Shown: positions 1 through 6,231, numbered from the stretch's first letter. The stretch: DNA of 10,760 nt from an uncultured Collinsella sp. (GCA_900752345.1 CAADVA010000053.1:1-10760), one strand, 5' to 3'. A program made the numbers and translations. Notes: a model not told the origin generated them from the sequence alone.

Positions 1-1476
1 ATCGCCGTTGGTGACGGCGGTACGGTTATGGTCCGCAAGGATCTGGGCCTGCTCGACCGCGTGTTCTCCAATGCGGACTTGTCGACGCTCTCCGGTCAGC
101 TGGCCGTGGGTCATGTGCGCTACGGCACCGCCGGCGCCAAGAGCTGGGAAGCCTCTCAGCCGCACCTCTCTACCATCAATAGCGTCATTATCGCGCTCGC
201 GCACAACGGCACCCTCGTCAACACCGACGAGCTGCGCCGCCAGCTGATCGAGCTGGGCGTGCCGTTCCTCTCCAACTCGGATTCCGAGGTCGCGACTAAA
301 CTCATCGGCTACTTTACTCAGCGTACAGGCCATCTGCGCGAGGGCATTCGCAAGACCATGGAGCTCGTGCGCGGCGGCTACGCCATGACGCTCATCAACG
401 AGCAGGCGCTCTACGCCTTCCGCGACCCGCATGGCATCCGTCCGCTGGTGCTGGGCAAGCTCGTGGACGAGGGCCTGGACCAGGCCGACGCCGCTTCTGT
501 TTCGCAGCTGCCCTCGCAAGACGATGCCTCGACGGTCGACTCCGCCGTCCATGTCACGCGCGCCGGCGGCTGGGTCGTTGCCTCCGAGACCTGCGCGCTC
601 GATATCGTGGGCGCCGAGTACGTCCGCGACGTCCGCCCCGGCGAGATCTTGCGCATCAGCGCCGAGGGCCTGGTATCCGAGCAGGGCGTGCCTGCAGCTG
701 AAGAACCGGCCAACTGCATCTTTGAGCAGGTCTACTTTGCCCGCCCCGACTCCATCATGAACGGCAAGAGCGTCTACGCCTGCCGCTACGACATGGGTCG
801 TCAGCTGGCACACGAGGAGCCCGTCGAAGCCGACCTGGTCATCGGCGTGCCCGACTCCGGCCTGCCGCCCGCGGAGGGCTATTCGCACGAGAGCGGCATT
901 CCCTTTGGCGAGGGCCTCATCAAGAATCGCTATGTGGGCCGTACGTTTATCGAGCCCACGCAGGAACTGCGCGCCATGGGCGTGCGCATGAAGCTCAACC
1001 CGCTGCGTGACAACATCGAGGGCAAGCGCCTGGTCGTCATCGACGACTCCATCGTGCGCGGCACCACCATGGTGCAGCTCGTCAAGATGCTGCGCAACGC
1101 CGGTGCCAAGGAGATTCACATCCGCATCAACTCGCCCGAGGTCATCTGGCCGTGCTTCTACGGTATCGATACCGACGTGCAGTCGCAGCTCATCAGCGCC
1201 AACAAGACGGTCGAGGAGATCTGCGAGTATATCGGCGCCGATTCGCTGGCCTTCCTTTCGGTTGAGGGCCTGCTGAAGGTCATGCCCAAGGGCGGCTACT
1301 GCGATGCGTGCTTTACCGGCCGTTATCCCGTGGCGATTCCCGAGAGCTTTGGCCGCGACAAGTTTATGGAGGGCTTTAAGCCCCGCAACCTGGATAAGCC
1401 GCTGCACGTTGACGACGACGCCGTGGTCGAGAAATACGATGACCGCAGCTGGGAAGAGAAGCACGGCGAGGCCTAA
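1..1476 (+). CDS. purF: Amidophosphoribosyltransferase PurF (5' end cut by window)
   Basis: Catalyses the first committed step of de novo purine synthesis: PRPP plus glutamine gives 5-phosphoribosylamine. The frame is open from base 1, so the true start and the catalytic N-terminal cysteine of the Ntn glutaminase domain lie outside the window; comparison with B. subtilis PurF recalled from memory suggests roughly 35-45 residues are missing. Visible glutaminase motifs are GHVRYGTAG and LAHNGTLVN. The PRPP-binding loop VVIDDSIVRGTT is at 1033-1068, preceded by GVPDSG. Cysteines at 715-717, 1153-1155, 1300-1302 and 1309-1311 (the last two as CDAC) match the four [4Fe-4S] ligands of the oxygen-sensitive Bacillus-type enzyme. 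About 30 extra residues (463-567) lie before the GWVVASETCALD motif. It is the first gene of a purF-purM-purN cluster. Confidence 0.97.
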   Translation: MAVGDGGTVMVRKDLGLLDRVFSNADLSTLSGQLAVGHVRYGTAGAKSWEASQPHLSTINSVIIALAHNGTLVNTDELRRQLIELGVPFLSNSDSEVATKLIGYFTQRTGHLREGIRKTMELVRGGYAMTLINEQALYAFRDPHGIRPLVLGKLVDEGLDQADAASVSQLPSQDDASTVDSAVHVTRAGGWVVASETCALDIVGAEYVRDVRPGEILRISAEGLVSEQGVPAAEEPANCIFEQVYFARPDSIMNGKSVYACRYDMGRQLAHEEPVEADLVIGVPDSGLPPAEGYSHESGIPFGEGLIKNRYVGRTFIEPTQELRAMGVRMKLNPLRDNIEGKRLVVIDDSIVRGTTMVQLVKMLRNAGAKEIHIRINSPEVIWPCFYGIDTDVQSQLISANKTVEEICEYIGADSLAFLSVEGLLKVMPKGGYCDACFTGRYPVAIPESFGRDKFMEGFKPRNLDKPLHVDDDAVVEKYDDRSWEEKHGEA

Positions 1477-1537
1477 AACCCGCCATTTAGGGACAGGTTT
1501 ATTTTGGTAGGTTTTACCTGCTGTTTTGTTGATTGAG

Positions 1538-1564
1538 CGGCGCGCGTTGCCAGAATGCGCGCCG
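1538..1564 (+). other. Hairpin between purF and purM
   Basis: CGGCGCGC (1538-1545) and GCGCGCCG (1557-1564) are perfect reverse complements. The stem extends inward by a G-U and two T-A pairs to 11 bp with a 5-nt loop. No T-run follows, so it is not a classical rho-independent terminator. It could be an RNA processing or stability element, or an attenuator, in the purF-purM transcript. Confidence 0.6.
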
Positions 1565-1584
1565 AACCGAGGGCAACTATGAGC

Positions 1585-1613
1585 ACCGTTTGGCGCCCGC
1601 GCGGCGCCACGGT
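1585..1613 (+). other. Second GC-rich hairpin in the purM leader
   Basis: TGGCGCC (1591-1597) and GGCGCCA (1603-1609) form a perfect 7-bp stem with a 5-nt loop. ACCG (1585-1588) and CGGT (1610-1613) extend it across a 2-nt bulge. It ends four bases before the purine-rich ribosome-binding tract GGGAGAGGAAG (1617-1627) of purM, so it may affect translation initiation. That role is an inference. Confidence 0.5.
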
Positions 1614-1633
1614 AGTGGGAGAGGAAGTCTCAG

Positions 1634-2737
1634 ATGAGCGACAGCAAGCATGTGACGTATGAGGATGCCGGCGTCGATACCGCCGAGGGCGGCCGCGCCG
1701 TCGACGCTATTAAGCAAATGGTTAAGGACACCAACCGTCCCGAGGTCATCGGCGGTATCGGTGGCTTTGGTGGCCTGTTCTCGGCCGCCGCGCTTAAGGA
1801 TATGGAAGACCCGATCCTGATCAGCGGTACCGACGGCGTGGGCACCAAGCTCGTGCTCGCCCAGATCATGGACCGTCACGAGACGGTGGGCCAGGACCTG
1901 GTCGCCATGTGCGTCAACGACATTTTGGCTTCGGGCGCCGAGCCGCTGTTCTTCCTGGACTACGTTGCCATCGGCCACATTGAGGCCGAGCACATGGCAA
2001 AGATCATCAAGGGCGTGGCCGATGGCTGTAAGCTCGCGGGCTGCGCGCTCGTGGGCGGCGAGATGGCCGAGCACCCCGGCGTCATGGCCCCGGCCGACTA
2101 CGACCTCGCCGGCTTTACCGTGGGCGTTGTCGACCGTCCCAAGATGCTCGACCCCGCGAACGTCCGCCCCGGCGATGTCATCCTGGGCCTGCCCTCCACC
2201 GGCGTGCATTCCAACGGCTACTCGCTCGTGCGTAAGGTCATCGGTGTTGACGGCATCAAGCCGGGCACGCCCGAGGCCGCCGCTAAGGCCGAGGAGCTGA
2301 GCCGTCCGCTCGAAGAGCTCGGCGGTGCATCGCTGGCCGACGCCCTGCTGGCCCCCACGCGCATCTACGTCAAGCCGGTTCTTGAGCTGCTTCGCGGCGG
2401 CGCTCCGGTGCACGCTATCGCCCACATCACCGGCGGCGGTATCACCGAGAACCTCAACCGCGCGCTTGCCGACGACGTCGACGCCGTGGTCGCCCGCAAC
2501 GGTGCCGAGATGGGCTGGGACGTTCCGCCCGTCATCACCTACGTGTCGCGCCAGGCCAAGCTCGCGCCCAACGAGGCATGCAAGACTTTCAACATGGGCG
2601 TCGGCCTGTGCCTGATCGTCGCCCCCGAGGACGAGGCCGCGGTGACCGAGGCTCTGGTCGCGCTAGGCGAGAAGCCGTTCCGCGTGGGCGAGTGCGTCGA
2701 GGGTTCCGGTAAGGTCGTGTACTCCGATGAGCGCTAA
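1634..2737 (+). CDS. purM: Phosphoribosylformylglycinamidine cyclo-ligase (AIR synthetase) PurM
   Basis: ATP-dependent ring closure of FGAM to AIR, the fifth step of purine synthesis. The protein has 367 residues, slightly longer than the roughly 345 usual for PurM. It carries the family hallmarks: TDGVGTK at residues 66-72, the CVNDI segment at 93-97, GGEMAEHPG at 141-149, the LPSTGVHSNGYSL segment and HITGGGITENL from residue 264. The ATG is preceded by GGGAGAGGAAG, a good ribosome-binding tract. The last 11 bases overlap the start of purN, which points to translational coupling. It belongs to the same transcription block as purF, separated from it by 157 bp holding two hairpins. Confidence 0.97.
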   Translation: MSDSKHVTYEDAGVDTAEGGRAVDAIKQMVKDTNRPEVIGGIGGFGGLFSAAALKDMEDPILISGTDGVGTKLVLAQIMDRHETVGQDLVAMCVNDILASGAEPLFFLDYVAIGHIEAEHMAKIIKGVADGCKLAGCALVGGEMAEHPGVMAPADYDLAGFTVGVVDRPKMLDPANVRPGDVILGLPSTGVHSNGYSLVRKVIGVDGIKPGTPEAAAKAEELSRPLEELGGASLADALLAPTRIYVKPVLELLRGGAPVHAIAHITGGGITENLNRALADDVDAVVARNGAEMGWDVPPVITYVSRQAKLAPNEACKTFNMGVGLCLIVAPEDEAAVTEALVALGEKPFRVGECVEGSGKVVYSDER

Positions 2738-3428
2738 CGAGCAGATGGCTGCCGCCGAGGGTCTGGACTTTGTGCCCTATACCCGTCCGACCGGTACCGA
2801 TACGGCTGAGCCGCTCAAGATCGGCGTGCTCATCAGCGGTTCGGGTACCAACCTGCAGGCGCTGATCGACCTGATCGCCGCGGATAAGCTCAATGCCTCG
2901 ATTGAGCTCGTGGTGTCGAGCCGTCCTTCGGCCAAGGGTCTGCAGCGTGCGGAGCGTGCAGGCATCCAGACGCTTACGCTGTCCAAGGATGTCTATGCCG
3001 ACCCCATCGCCGCCGACGAGATCATCGCGCACGAGCTGCTCGAGCGTGGCTGCGAATATGTGGTCATGGCTGGCTACATGCGCATGGTGCATACGCCGCT
3101 GCTGGCGGCGTTTCCCAACCGCGTGGTCAACTTGCATCCGGCGCTGCTGCCGAGCTTTACCGGCGCGCATGCGATCGACGATGCCTTTGCGCGCGGCGTC
3201 AAGGTGACTGGTGTGACCGTACATTTTGCCAACGAGATTTACGACAACGGCCCCATCATCGCCCAGCGCGCGCTGGCCGTTGAGGAGGGCTGGGATGTCG
3301 ATACGCTCGAGGAGCACATCCACGCGATTGAGCACGTGCTGTATCCCGAGGTCGTGCAGATGCTCGCCGACGGTCGCGTTCACGTGCTGGAGAGCGGCAA
3401 GGTCGCAATTGATGCGCCTCGCGGCTAG
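2727..3428 (+). CDS. purN: Phosphoribosylglycinamide formyltransferase PurN
   Basis: Transfers a formyl group from 10-formyltetrahydrofolate to GAR, the third step of purine synthesis. The 233-residue protein contains the nucleotide-binding motif KIGVLISGSGTNLQ (31-44). The catalytic triad region is conserved: N135 and H137 in VNLHPALLPSF, and D173 in IYDNGPII. The SFTGAHAIDDAF segment matches the usual folate-site loop. The start ATG overlaps the 3' end of purM by 11 bases. A hydrophilic extension of about 29 residues precedes the point where most PurN proteins begin. No later ATG lies close to the conserved core, so the extension is probably translated. The gene ends 32 bases before a strong terminator. 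Confidence 0.96.
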   Translation: MSANEQMAAAEGLDFVPYTRPTGTDTAEPLKIGVLISGSGTNLQALIDLIAADKLNASIELVVSSRPSAKGLQRAERAGIQTLTLSKDVYADPIAADEIIAHELLERGCEYVVMAGYMRMVHTPLLAAFPNRVVNLHPALLPSFTGAHAIDDAFARGVKVTGVTVHFANEIYDNGPIIAQRALAVEEGWDVDTLEEHIHAIEHVLYPEVVQMLADGRVHVLESGKVAIDAPRG

Positions 3429-3460
3429 CGGCGCACAGTACAATTTAGTCGAGTAGTCAG

Positions 3461-3503
3461 GGTGGTCATTGGCGCCAAGGCGCGCGTGGCCACCTTTTGT
3501 TTT
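3461..3503 (+). terminator. Rho-independent terminator of the purF-purM-purN cluster
   Basis: GGTGGTCA (3461-3468) pairs with TGGCCACC (3487-3494), eight pairs with one G-T wobble. A smaller GCGC/GCGC stem lies inside the loop. The T-rich tail TTTTGTTTT (3495-3503) follows at once. This is a textbook intrinsic terminator placed 33 bases after the purN stop codon. Confidence 0.85.
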
Positions 3504-3507
3504 GGGT

Positions 3508-3561
3508 AGTCATCGGGGACGGTCTTTAACGACTAGTCATTCAAGAACGTCGCAGGTGACT
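3508..3561. repeat. 54-bp imperfect palindrome with a GGGGAC motif
   Basis: Two 27-nt arms (3508-3534 and 3535-3561) meet without a spacer at ACTAGT (3532-3537). The left arm and the reverse complement of the right arm agree at 21 of 27 positions by hand alignment. Each arm begins with AGTCA and ends with GACT. The left arm contains GGGGACGG. The palindrome lies between the purN terminator and the ribosome-binding site of the EIIA gene. It could be a REP-like element or an operator. Confidence 0.7.
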
Positions 3562-3580
3562 AGATGAGAGAGGTGAGCGC

Positions 3581-4045
3581 ATGGCGGATAACGAAGCACT
3601 GTTTACGCCTGAGCTGGTGTTTTTTGATTGGGAGTGCGCGACGCCGGATGAGGTGTTTGCGCGGCTCGAGGACGAGCTTGCACCTCGCGGCTACATTGTG
3701 CCCGGTTGGCTCGACGCCGTCCGCACGCGTGAAGATGCCTATCCCACGGGCCTTGCCATGCCGGCGGCCAACATCGCTATCCCGCACACCGACCCGGGGT
3801 TTGTGGCTAAGCCCTATATCGCGGTGGTAAAGCCCGCCGCGCCCGTCACGTTCAATGCTATGGCGGGCATGGGCGCCCCCGTGCCCGCGCAGATCATTAT
3901 CAATCTGGGCATTGCCGAGCCGGGCGGCCAAGTCGAGGCCCTGCAAGCGCTCATGAATATCTTTATGGATGCCGACGCCGCAGCCGATGTGCTCGGCCAA
4001 ACCACGTCGCAGGGCATGGTCGACGCCATTCGCCGTCACTTCTAA
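3581..4045 (+). CDS. PTS system EIIA component, GatA/fructose-type (orphan)
   Basis: A 154-residue cytoplasmic phosphocarrier of the phosphoenolpyruvate:sugar phosphotransferase system, EIIA type 2 (PtsN/FruA/GatA superfamily). The phosphorylated histidine is most likely H69 in NIAIPHTDP. The upstream EDAYPTGLAMP segment matches the pattern in GatA proteins, which carry the phosphate to a IIB/IIC pair for galactitol-like sugars. No IIB, IIC, HPr or catabolic gene lies nearby. It therefore either serves a permease encoded elsewhere or acts as a regulatory phosphoprotein. AGGTGAG (3571-3577) four bases before the ATG supports this start. An upstream terminator (3461-3503) and a 170-bp gap downstream suggest a single-gene transcript. 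Confidence 0.9.
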   Translation: MADNEALFTPELVFFDWECATPDEVFARLEDELAPRGYIVPGWLDAVRTREDAYPTGLAMPAANIAIPHTDPGFVAKPYIAVVKPAAPVTFNAMAGMGAPVPAQIIINLGIAEPGGQVEALQALMNIFMDADAAADVLGQTTSQGMVDAIRRHF

Positions 4046-4060
4046 GGCGGAGCTAAGCCG

Positions 4061-4152
4061 GCACCTGGGGACGTTCCTTTTCTGCCAACTGCCAGAGCTG
4101 TCCCCTTTGCACCAAAATGGTGCAGATTAACCTGTCCCCCATGCACCAGGTG
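4061..4152. repeat. Cluster of three GGGGAC motifs with inverted repeats
   Basis: Within 92 bases there is one GGGGAC (4067-4072) and two reverse copies, GTCCCC at 4100-4105 and 4134-4139. CACCTGG (4062-4068) and CCAGGTG (4146-4152) form an outer inverted repeat. GCACCA (4109-4114) and TGGTGC (4118-4123) form a small inner hairpin. The segment 4098-4109 (CTGTCCCCTTTG) is the exact reverse complement of 9986-9997 in the terminator at the right of the window. No T-run marks this as a simple terminator, and no open reading frame of note crosses it. Confidence 0.6.
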
Positions 4153-4215
4153 TGTCGCGGGGGCCGCGTTGTGACACAATGGCGTTTGTTCGATTCGTGA
4201 TGCGAAAGGCCAACT

Positions 4216-5439
4216 ATGGCAAACAAGAAAAAGAACTCCGAGGCCGCGCCGACGCCCGAGCAGCAGACTCGTGCTGCCTCCAGCTCTCGTAAGAAGCAGC
4301 GCAAGACGTACGTGTCTAAGACCGTCAAGGTCGTCCTGGTGGTTATCGGCGTGCTGGCAATGCTGCTTTCCGTCTCGGCCATGGCGTGCTCCGGCCTGAT
4401 GTCGCAGACCGAAAGCACCAGCTCGGGCTATAAGCTCACCGGTGGTGTCGCCGCTACCATCAACGGCACCAACCTCACCGAGGACACCGTGACCAAGCAG
4501 ATCATGAGCATGCGCACGTCCTATGGCTACACCAAGGACAAGGACTGGGCGCAGTATCTGGTTGACAACGACCTCACGCCCAAAAAGTACCGCAAGCAGC
4601 TTATCGACTCCTACACGCAGCAGATTCTGCTTCAGCAGGCGCAGAAGGAAAACGGCGTGACGGTGTCGGACGAGGAGGTCGAGAAGGCATGGAAGGACGC
4701 GTGCAAGAGCGCAGGCGGTGCCAAGACCTTTAAGAAGACCCTTAAGACCTACGGCTATACCGAGGACACCTACAAGGACTCGCTCAAGGAGAGCTTGGCA
4801 CAGCAAAAGCTCAAGGATGCCGTGGCACCCACCAGCAAGCCCAAGGACAGCGAGATCGTCGATTACATCAACGAGAATCTGTCTAACTACAACGATGCTC
4901 GCCGCTCGTCGAACATCCTGATCAAGGTCGATTCCGACGCGTCCGACGAGGACAAGGCCGCCGCCAAGGCCAAGGCACAGGAGTGCCTGGACAAGATCAA
5001 CTCCGGCGAGCTGAGCTTTGAGGACGCCGTGAAGCAGTACTCCGACGACACCGGCTCCAAGGATAAGAAGGGCGATGTGGGCTGGGATAAGCTCACCACC
5101 TTCGTCGACAGCTACCAGACGGCGCTCGAGGGGCTCAACAAGGGCGATGTGAGCGACGTGATCGAGTCGACGTACGGCTACCATGTCATCAAGTGTACCG
5201 ACTACTTCCATGTCGATAACCAGGTCGATGACATTAAGCAGGTGCCCAAGGACATCAAGAAGTATGTCTCTAACGTGGTGAAGACGCAGGCGGCAAGCAC
5301 CGCGTACAGCGAGTGGCTGGAGCAGTACAAGAAGGACGCCGACATCACCGTTAACCCCATGCCCAAGGACGTGCCGTACAACGTCAGCCTGAAGGGCGTC
5401 ACCAAGAGTTCGACCGACGATTCGTCGACGACTAAGTAA
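4216..5439 (+). CDS. Membrane-anchored SurA/PrsA-like peptidyl-prolyl cis-trans isomerase
   Basis: A 407-residue extracytoplasmic folding factor. Residues 1-35 are lysine-rich and hydrophilic and 37-57 form one hydrophobic helix, so the rest faces outward. Residues about 80-200 are a SurA/trigger-factor-like helical region starting with ATINGTNLTED. The parvulin-type rotamase domain spans about 230-327: it opens with SSNILIKVD and ends with the hallmark segments GDVGW (286-290) and YGYHVIK (320-326). A Ser/Thr/Asp-rich tail follows. AMAC at 55-58 resembles a lipobox only poorly, so I favour a transmembrane anchor over a lipoprotein. By family it should help secreted proteins fold after export. 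The gene sits 54 bp upstream of the yqeY-like gene, probably in the same transcript. Confidence 0.9.
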   Translation: MANKKKNSEAAPTPEQQTRAASSSRKKQRKTYVSKTVKVVLVVIGVLAMLLSVSAMACSGLMSQTESTSSGYKLTGGVAATINGTNLTEDTVTKQIMSMRTSYGYTKDKDWAQYLVDNDLTPKKYRKQLIDSYTQQILLQQAQKENGVTVSDEEVEKAWKDACKSAGGAKTFKKTLKTYGYTEDTYKDSLKESLAQQKLKDAVAPTSKPKDSEIVDYINENLSNYNDARRSSNILIKVDSDASDEDKAAAKAKAQECLDKINSGELSFEDAVKQYSDDTGSKDKKGDVGWDKLTTFVDSYQTALEGLNKGDVSDVIESTYGYHVIKCTDYFHVDNQVDDIKQVPKDIKKYVSNVVKTQAASTAYSEWLEQYKKDADITVNPMPKDVPYNVSLKGVTKSSTDDSSTTK

Positions 5440-5444
5440 TCATG

Positions 5445-5470
5445 GGGCGGCGCCCGCGTGAGTGCCGCCC
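5445..5470 (+). other. GC hairpin between the foldase gene and yqeY
   Basis: GGGCGGC (5445-5451) and GCCGCCC (5464-5470) form a perfect 7-bp stem with a 12-nt loop, five bases after the foldase stop codon. No T-run follows, so partial termination or protection of the upstream mRNA end is more likely than full termination. Confidence 0.55.
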
Positions 5471-5478
5471 GCACTATT

Positions 5479-5485
5479 GAGGAGG
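5479..5485 (+). promoter_or_regulatory. Shine-Dalgarno site that sets the yqeY start
   Basis: GAGGAGG lies eight bases before ATG 5494. The frame is open further upstream to a GTG at 5458, but that codon lies within the loop of the 5445-5470 hairpin and lacks such a site. The ATG at 5494 is therefore preferred. Confidence 0.85.
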
Positions 5486-5493
5486 ATTTGCAG

Positions 5494-5937
5494 ATGACCA
5501 ACGAAGAGCTGCAGAAGGAAATGATCGCGGCCATGAAGGCCAAGGACAAGGTTCGCCTGTCCATCATTCGCCAGGTCAAGGCCGAGGTGAAGAATATCGA
5601 GGTCAACGAGCGCCGCGATGTGACCGAGGAAGACGTCAACAGCATGATCAAGCGTCTGATTAAGCAGACGAGCGAGACGCTGGAGATGTCCATTAAGGCC
5701 GGTACCGACCAGGACCGTACTGACAACCTGACCGAGCAGGTCAAGATTCTGGAGAGTCTGCTGCCCGCGCAGGTTTCGGGCGAGGAGCTCGAGGCCCTGA
5801 TCGAGCAGGTCATCGCCGAGCTGGGCGCCACGTCCAAGAAGCAGATGGGCCAGGTCATGGGGGCACTCGGCAAGGCCACCGGCGGCAACTTCGATAAGCC
5901 TGCCGCGGCAAAGATCGTCGGCGCCAAACTTGCGTAA
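5494..5937 (+). CDS. yqeY: YqeY family protein (GatB/YqeY domain)
   Basis: A soluble, mostly helical protein of 147 residues, the usual length for YqeY. Characteristic segments are KAKDKVRLSIIRQVKAEVKN near the N-terminus, ILESLLPAQVSGEEL in the middle and SKKQMGQVMGAL near the C-terminus. The fold resembles the tail domain of GatB, the tRNA amidotransferase subunit that binds tRNA. A role in tRNA-dependent amidation has been suggested from this similarity, but the function of stand-alone YqeY is not settled. It follows the foldase gene by 54 bp. It is followed by a 12-bp hairpin beginning three bases after the stop codon. Confidence 0.92.
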   Translation: MTNEELQKEMIAAMKAKDKVRLSIIRQVKAEVKNIEVNERRDVTEEDVNSMIKRLIKQTSETLEMSIKAGTDQDRTDNLTEQVKILESLLPAQVSGEELEALIEQVIAELGATSKKQMGQVMGALGKATGGNFDKPAAAKIVGAKLA

Positions 5938-5940
5938 TTT

Positions 5941-5968
5941 GTTACGCGGTTTTACCAAACCGCGTAAC
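5941..5968 (+). terminator. 12-bp perfect hairpin after yqeY (terminator-like, no T-run)
   Basis: GTTACGCGGTTT (5941-5952) and AAACCGCGTAAC (5957-5968) are perfect reverse complements around a TACC loop. The hairpin starts three bases after the yqeY stop. The sequence after it (GGCTCGACG) lacks thymines, so it is not a canonical intrinsic terminator. It may work together with the hairpin at 6017-6045 or protect the 3' end of the mRNA. Confidence 0.6.
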
Positions 5969-5981
5969 GGCTCGACGCTGC

Positions 5982-6080
5982 AAACCCGTACACGCGGCAA
6001 TCAGACGTTCAATTTCAAGGGCGCGACCATAAGGTCTGCGCCCTTTCATTTCACGTCACCTTGCTTGCGTGTACGGGTTT
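5982..6080. repeat. Nested inverted-repeat element of about 99 nt
   Basis: Three levels of symmetry are visible. The outer arms AAACCCGTACACGC (5982-5995) and GCGTGTACGGGTTT (6067-6080) are a perfect 14-bp inverted repeat, extended inward by GCAA (5997-6000) with TTGC (6061-6064). GACGT (6004-6008) pairs with ACGTC (6053-6057). The core hairpin AAGGGCGCGACC (6017-6028) pairs with 6033-6045 around an ATAA loop with one bulged T. The whole could fold into one long stem. No plausible open reading frame lies within it. It may be a structured RNA, a compound terminator or a non-autonomous repeat. Confidence 0.65.
6017..6050 (+). terminator. Candidate intrinsic terminator in the yqeY downstream region
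   Basis: The 12-bp stem (8 bp plus 4 bp around one bulged T) with a 4-nt ATAA loop ends at 6045. It is followed by the moderately T-rich tail TCATTT. It is the best terminator candidate for the foldase-yqeY transcript and forms the core of the larger nested element at 5982-6080. Confidence 0.6.
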
Positions 6081-6124
6081 TCGCTGACTTATGCCCAACA
6101 AGGGCGGTTGTATTATTTTCGGCG

Positions 6125-6160
6125 CTCATTGGGGACAGACTTAAATGAGTACCCAATGAG
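6125..6160. repeat. GGGGACAG-containing inverted repeat
   Basis: CTCATTGGG (6125-6133) and CCCAATGAG (6152-6160) are perfect 9-bp reverse complements with an 18-nt loop. GGGGACAG (6131-6138) starts in the left arm and runs into the loop. It belongs to the same intergenic motif family as 3515, 4067, 4100, 4134 and 9990. Confidence 0.6.
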
Positions 6161-6205
6161 TGGGTTAAAGGTTGCGGGTTCTTTACGGGAATGTAGTGTG
6201 GGCTG

Positions 6206-6231
6206 CGGAAACGTGGTTCTTTCCGTACAAT
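6206..6231 (+). promoter_or_regulatory. Candidate promoter and overlapping dyad upstream of the ABC operon
   Basis: TACAAT (6226-6231) is a five-of-six match to a sigma-70 type -10 box and lies 35 bases before the ABC ATPase start codon. No good -35 box is seen at the standard distance. CGGAAA (6206-6211) and TTTCCG (6220-6225) form a 6-bp dyad that abuts the -10 box, where an operator for a repressor or activator could lie. The ribosome-binding tract GGGAAGGGA (6253-6261) follows before ATG 6267. The rest of 6081-6266 shows only the GGGGACAG hairpin and no gene. Confidence 0.4.

Noticed and set aside
1579..1662. A possible 27-codon leader peptide overlapping the purM start
   Set aside because: It has only a weak ribosome-binding site and no purine-related or regulatory codon pattern, and it arises within the hairpin sequence.
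1577..2425. A 282-codon minus-strand frame over purM, and a similar one at 2589-3443 over purN
   Set aside because: Both are antisense shadows of strongly conserved genes and show no recognisable domain or ribosome-binding site.
3439..3444. TACAAT as a -10 box just after purN
   Set aside because: No -35 element at a usable distance, and a terminator follows 17 bases downstream.
4042..5211. A 389-codon minus-strand frame over the foldase gene
   Set aside because: Leu/Val-rich translation without plausible family features, opposite a gene with intact parvulin motifs.
5982..6080. Small SRP RNA (4.5S-like) as an explanation of the nested hairpin
   Set aside because: The size fits, but the conserved GGAAG/AGCAG apical region is absent on both strands.
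5930..6148. A 72-codon open frame in the gap after yqeY
   Set aside because: It overlaps the end of yqeY and runs through several hairpins, has no ribosome-binding site and resembles nothing I know.
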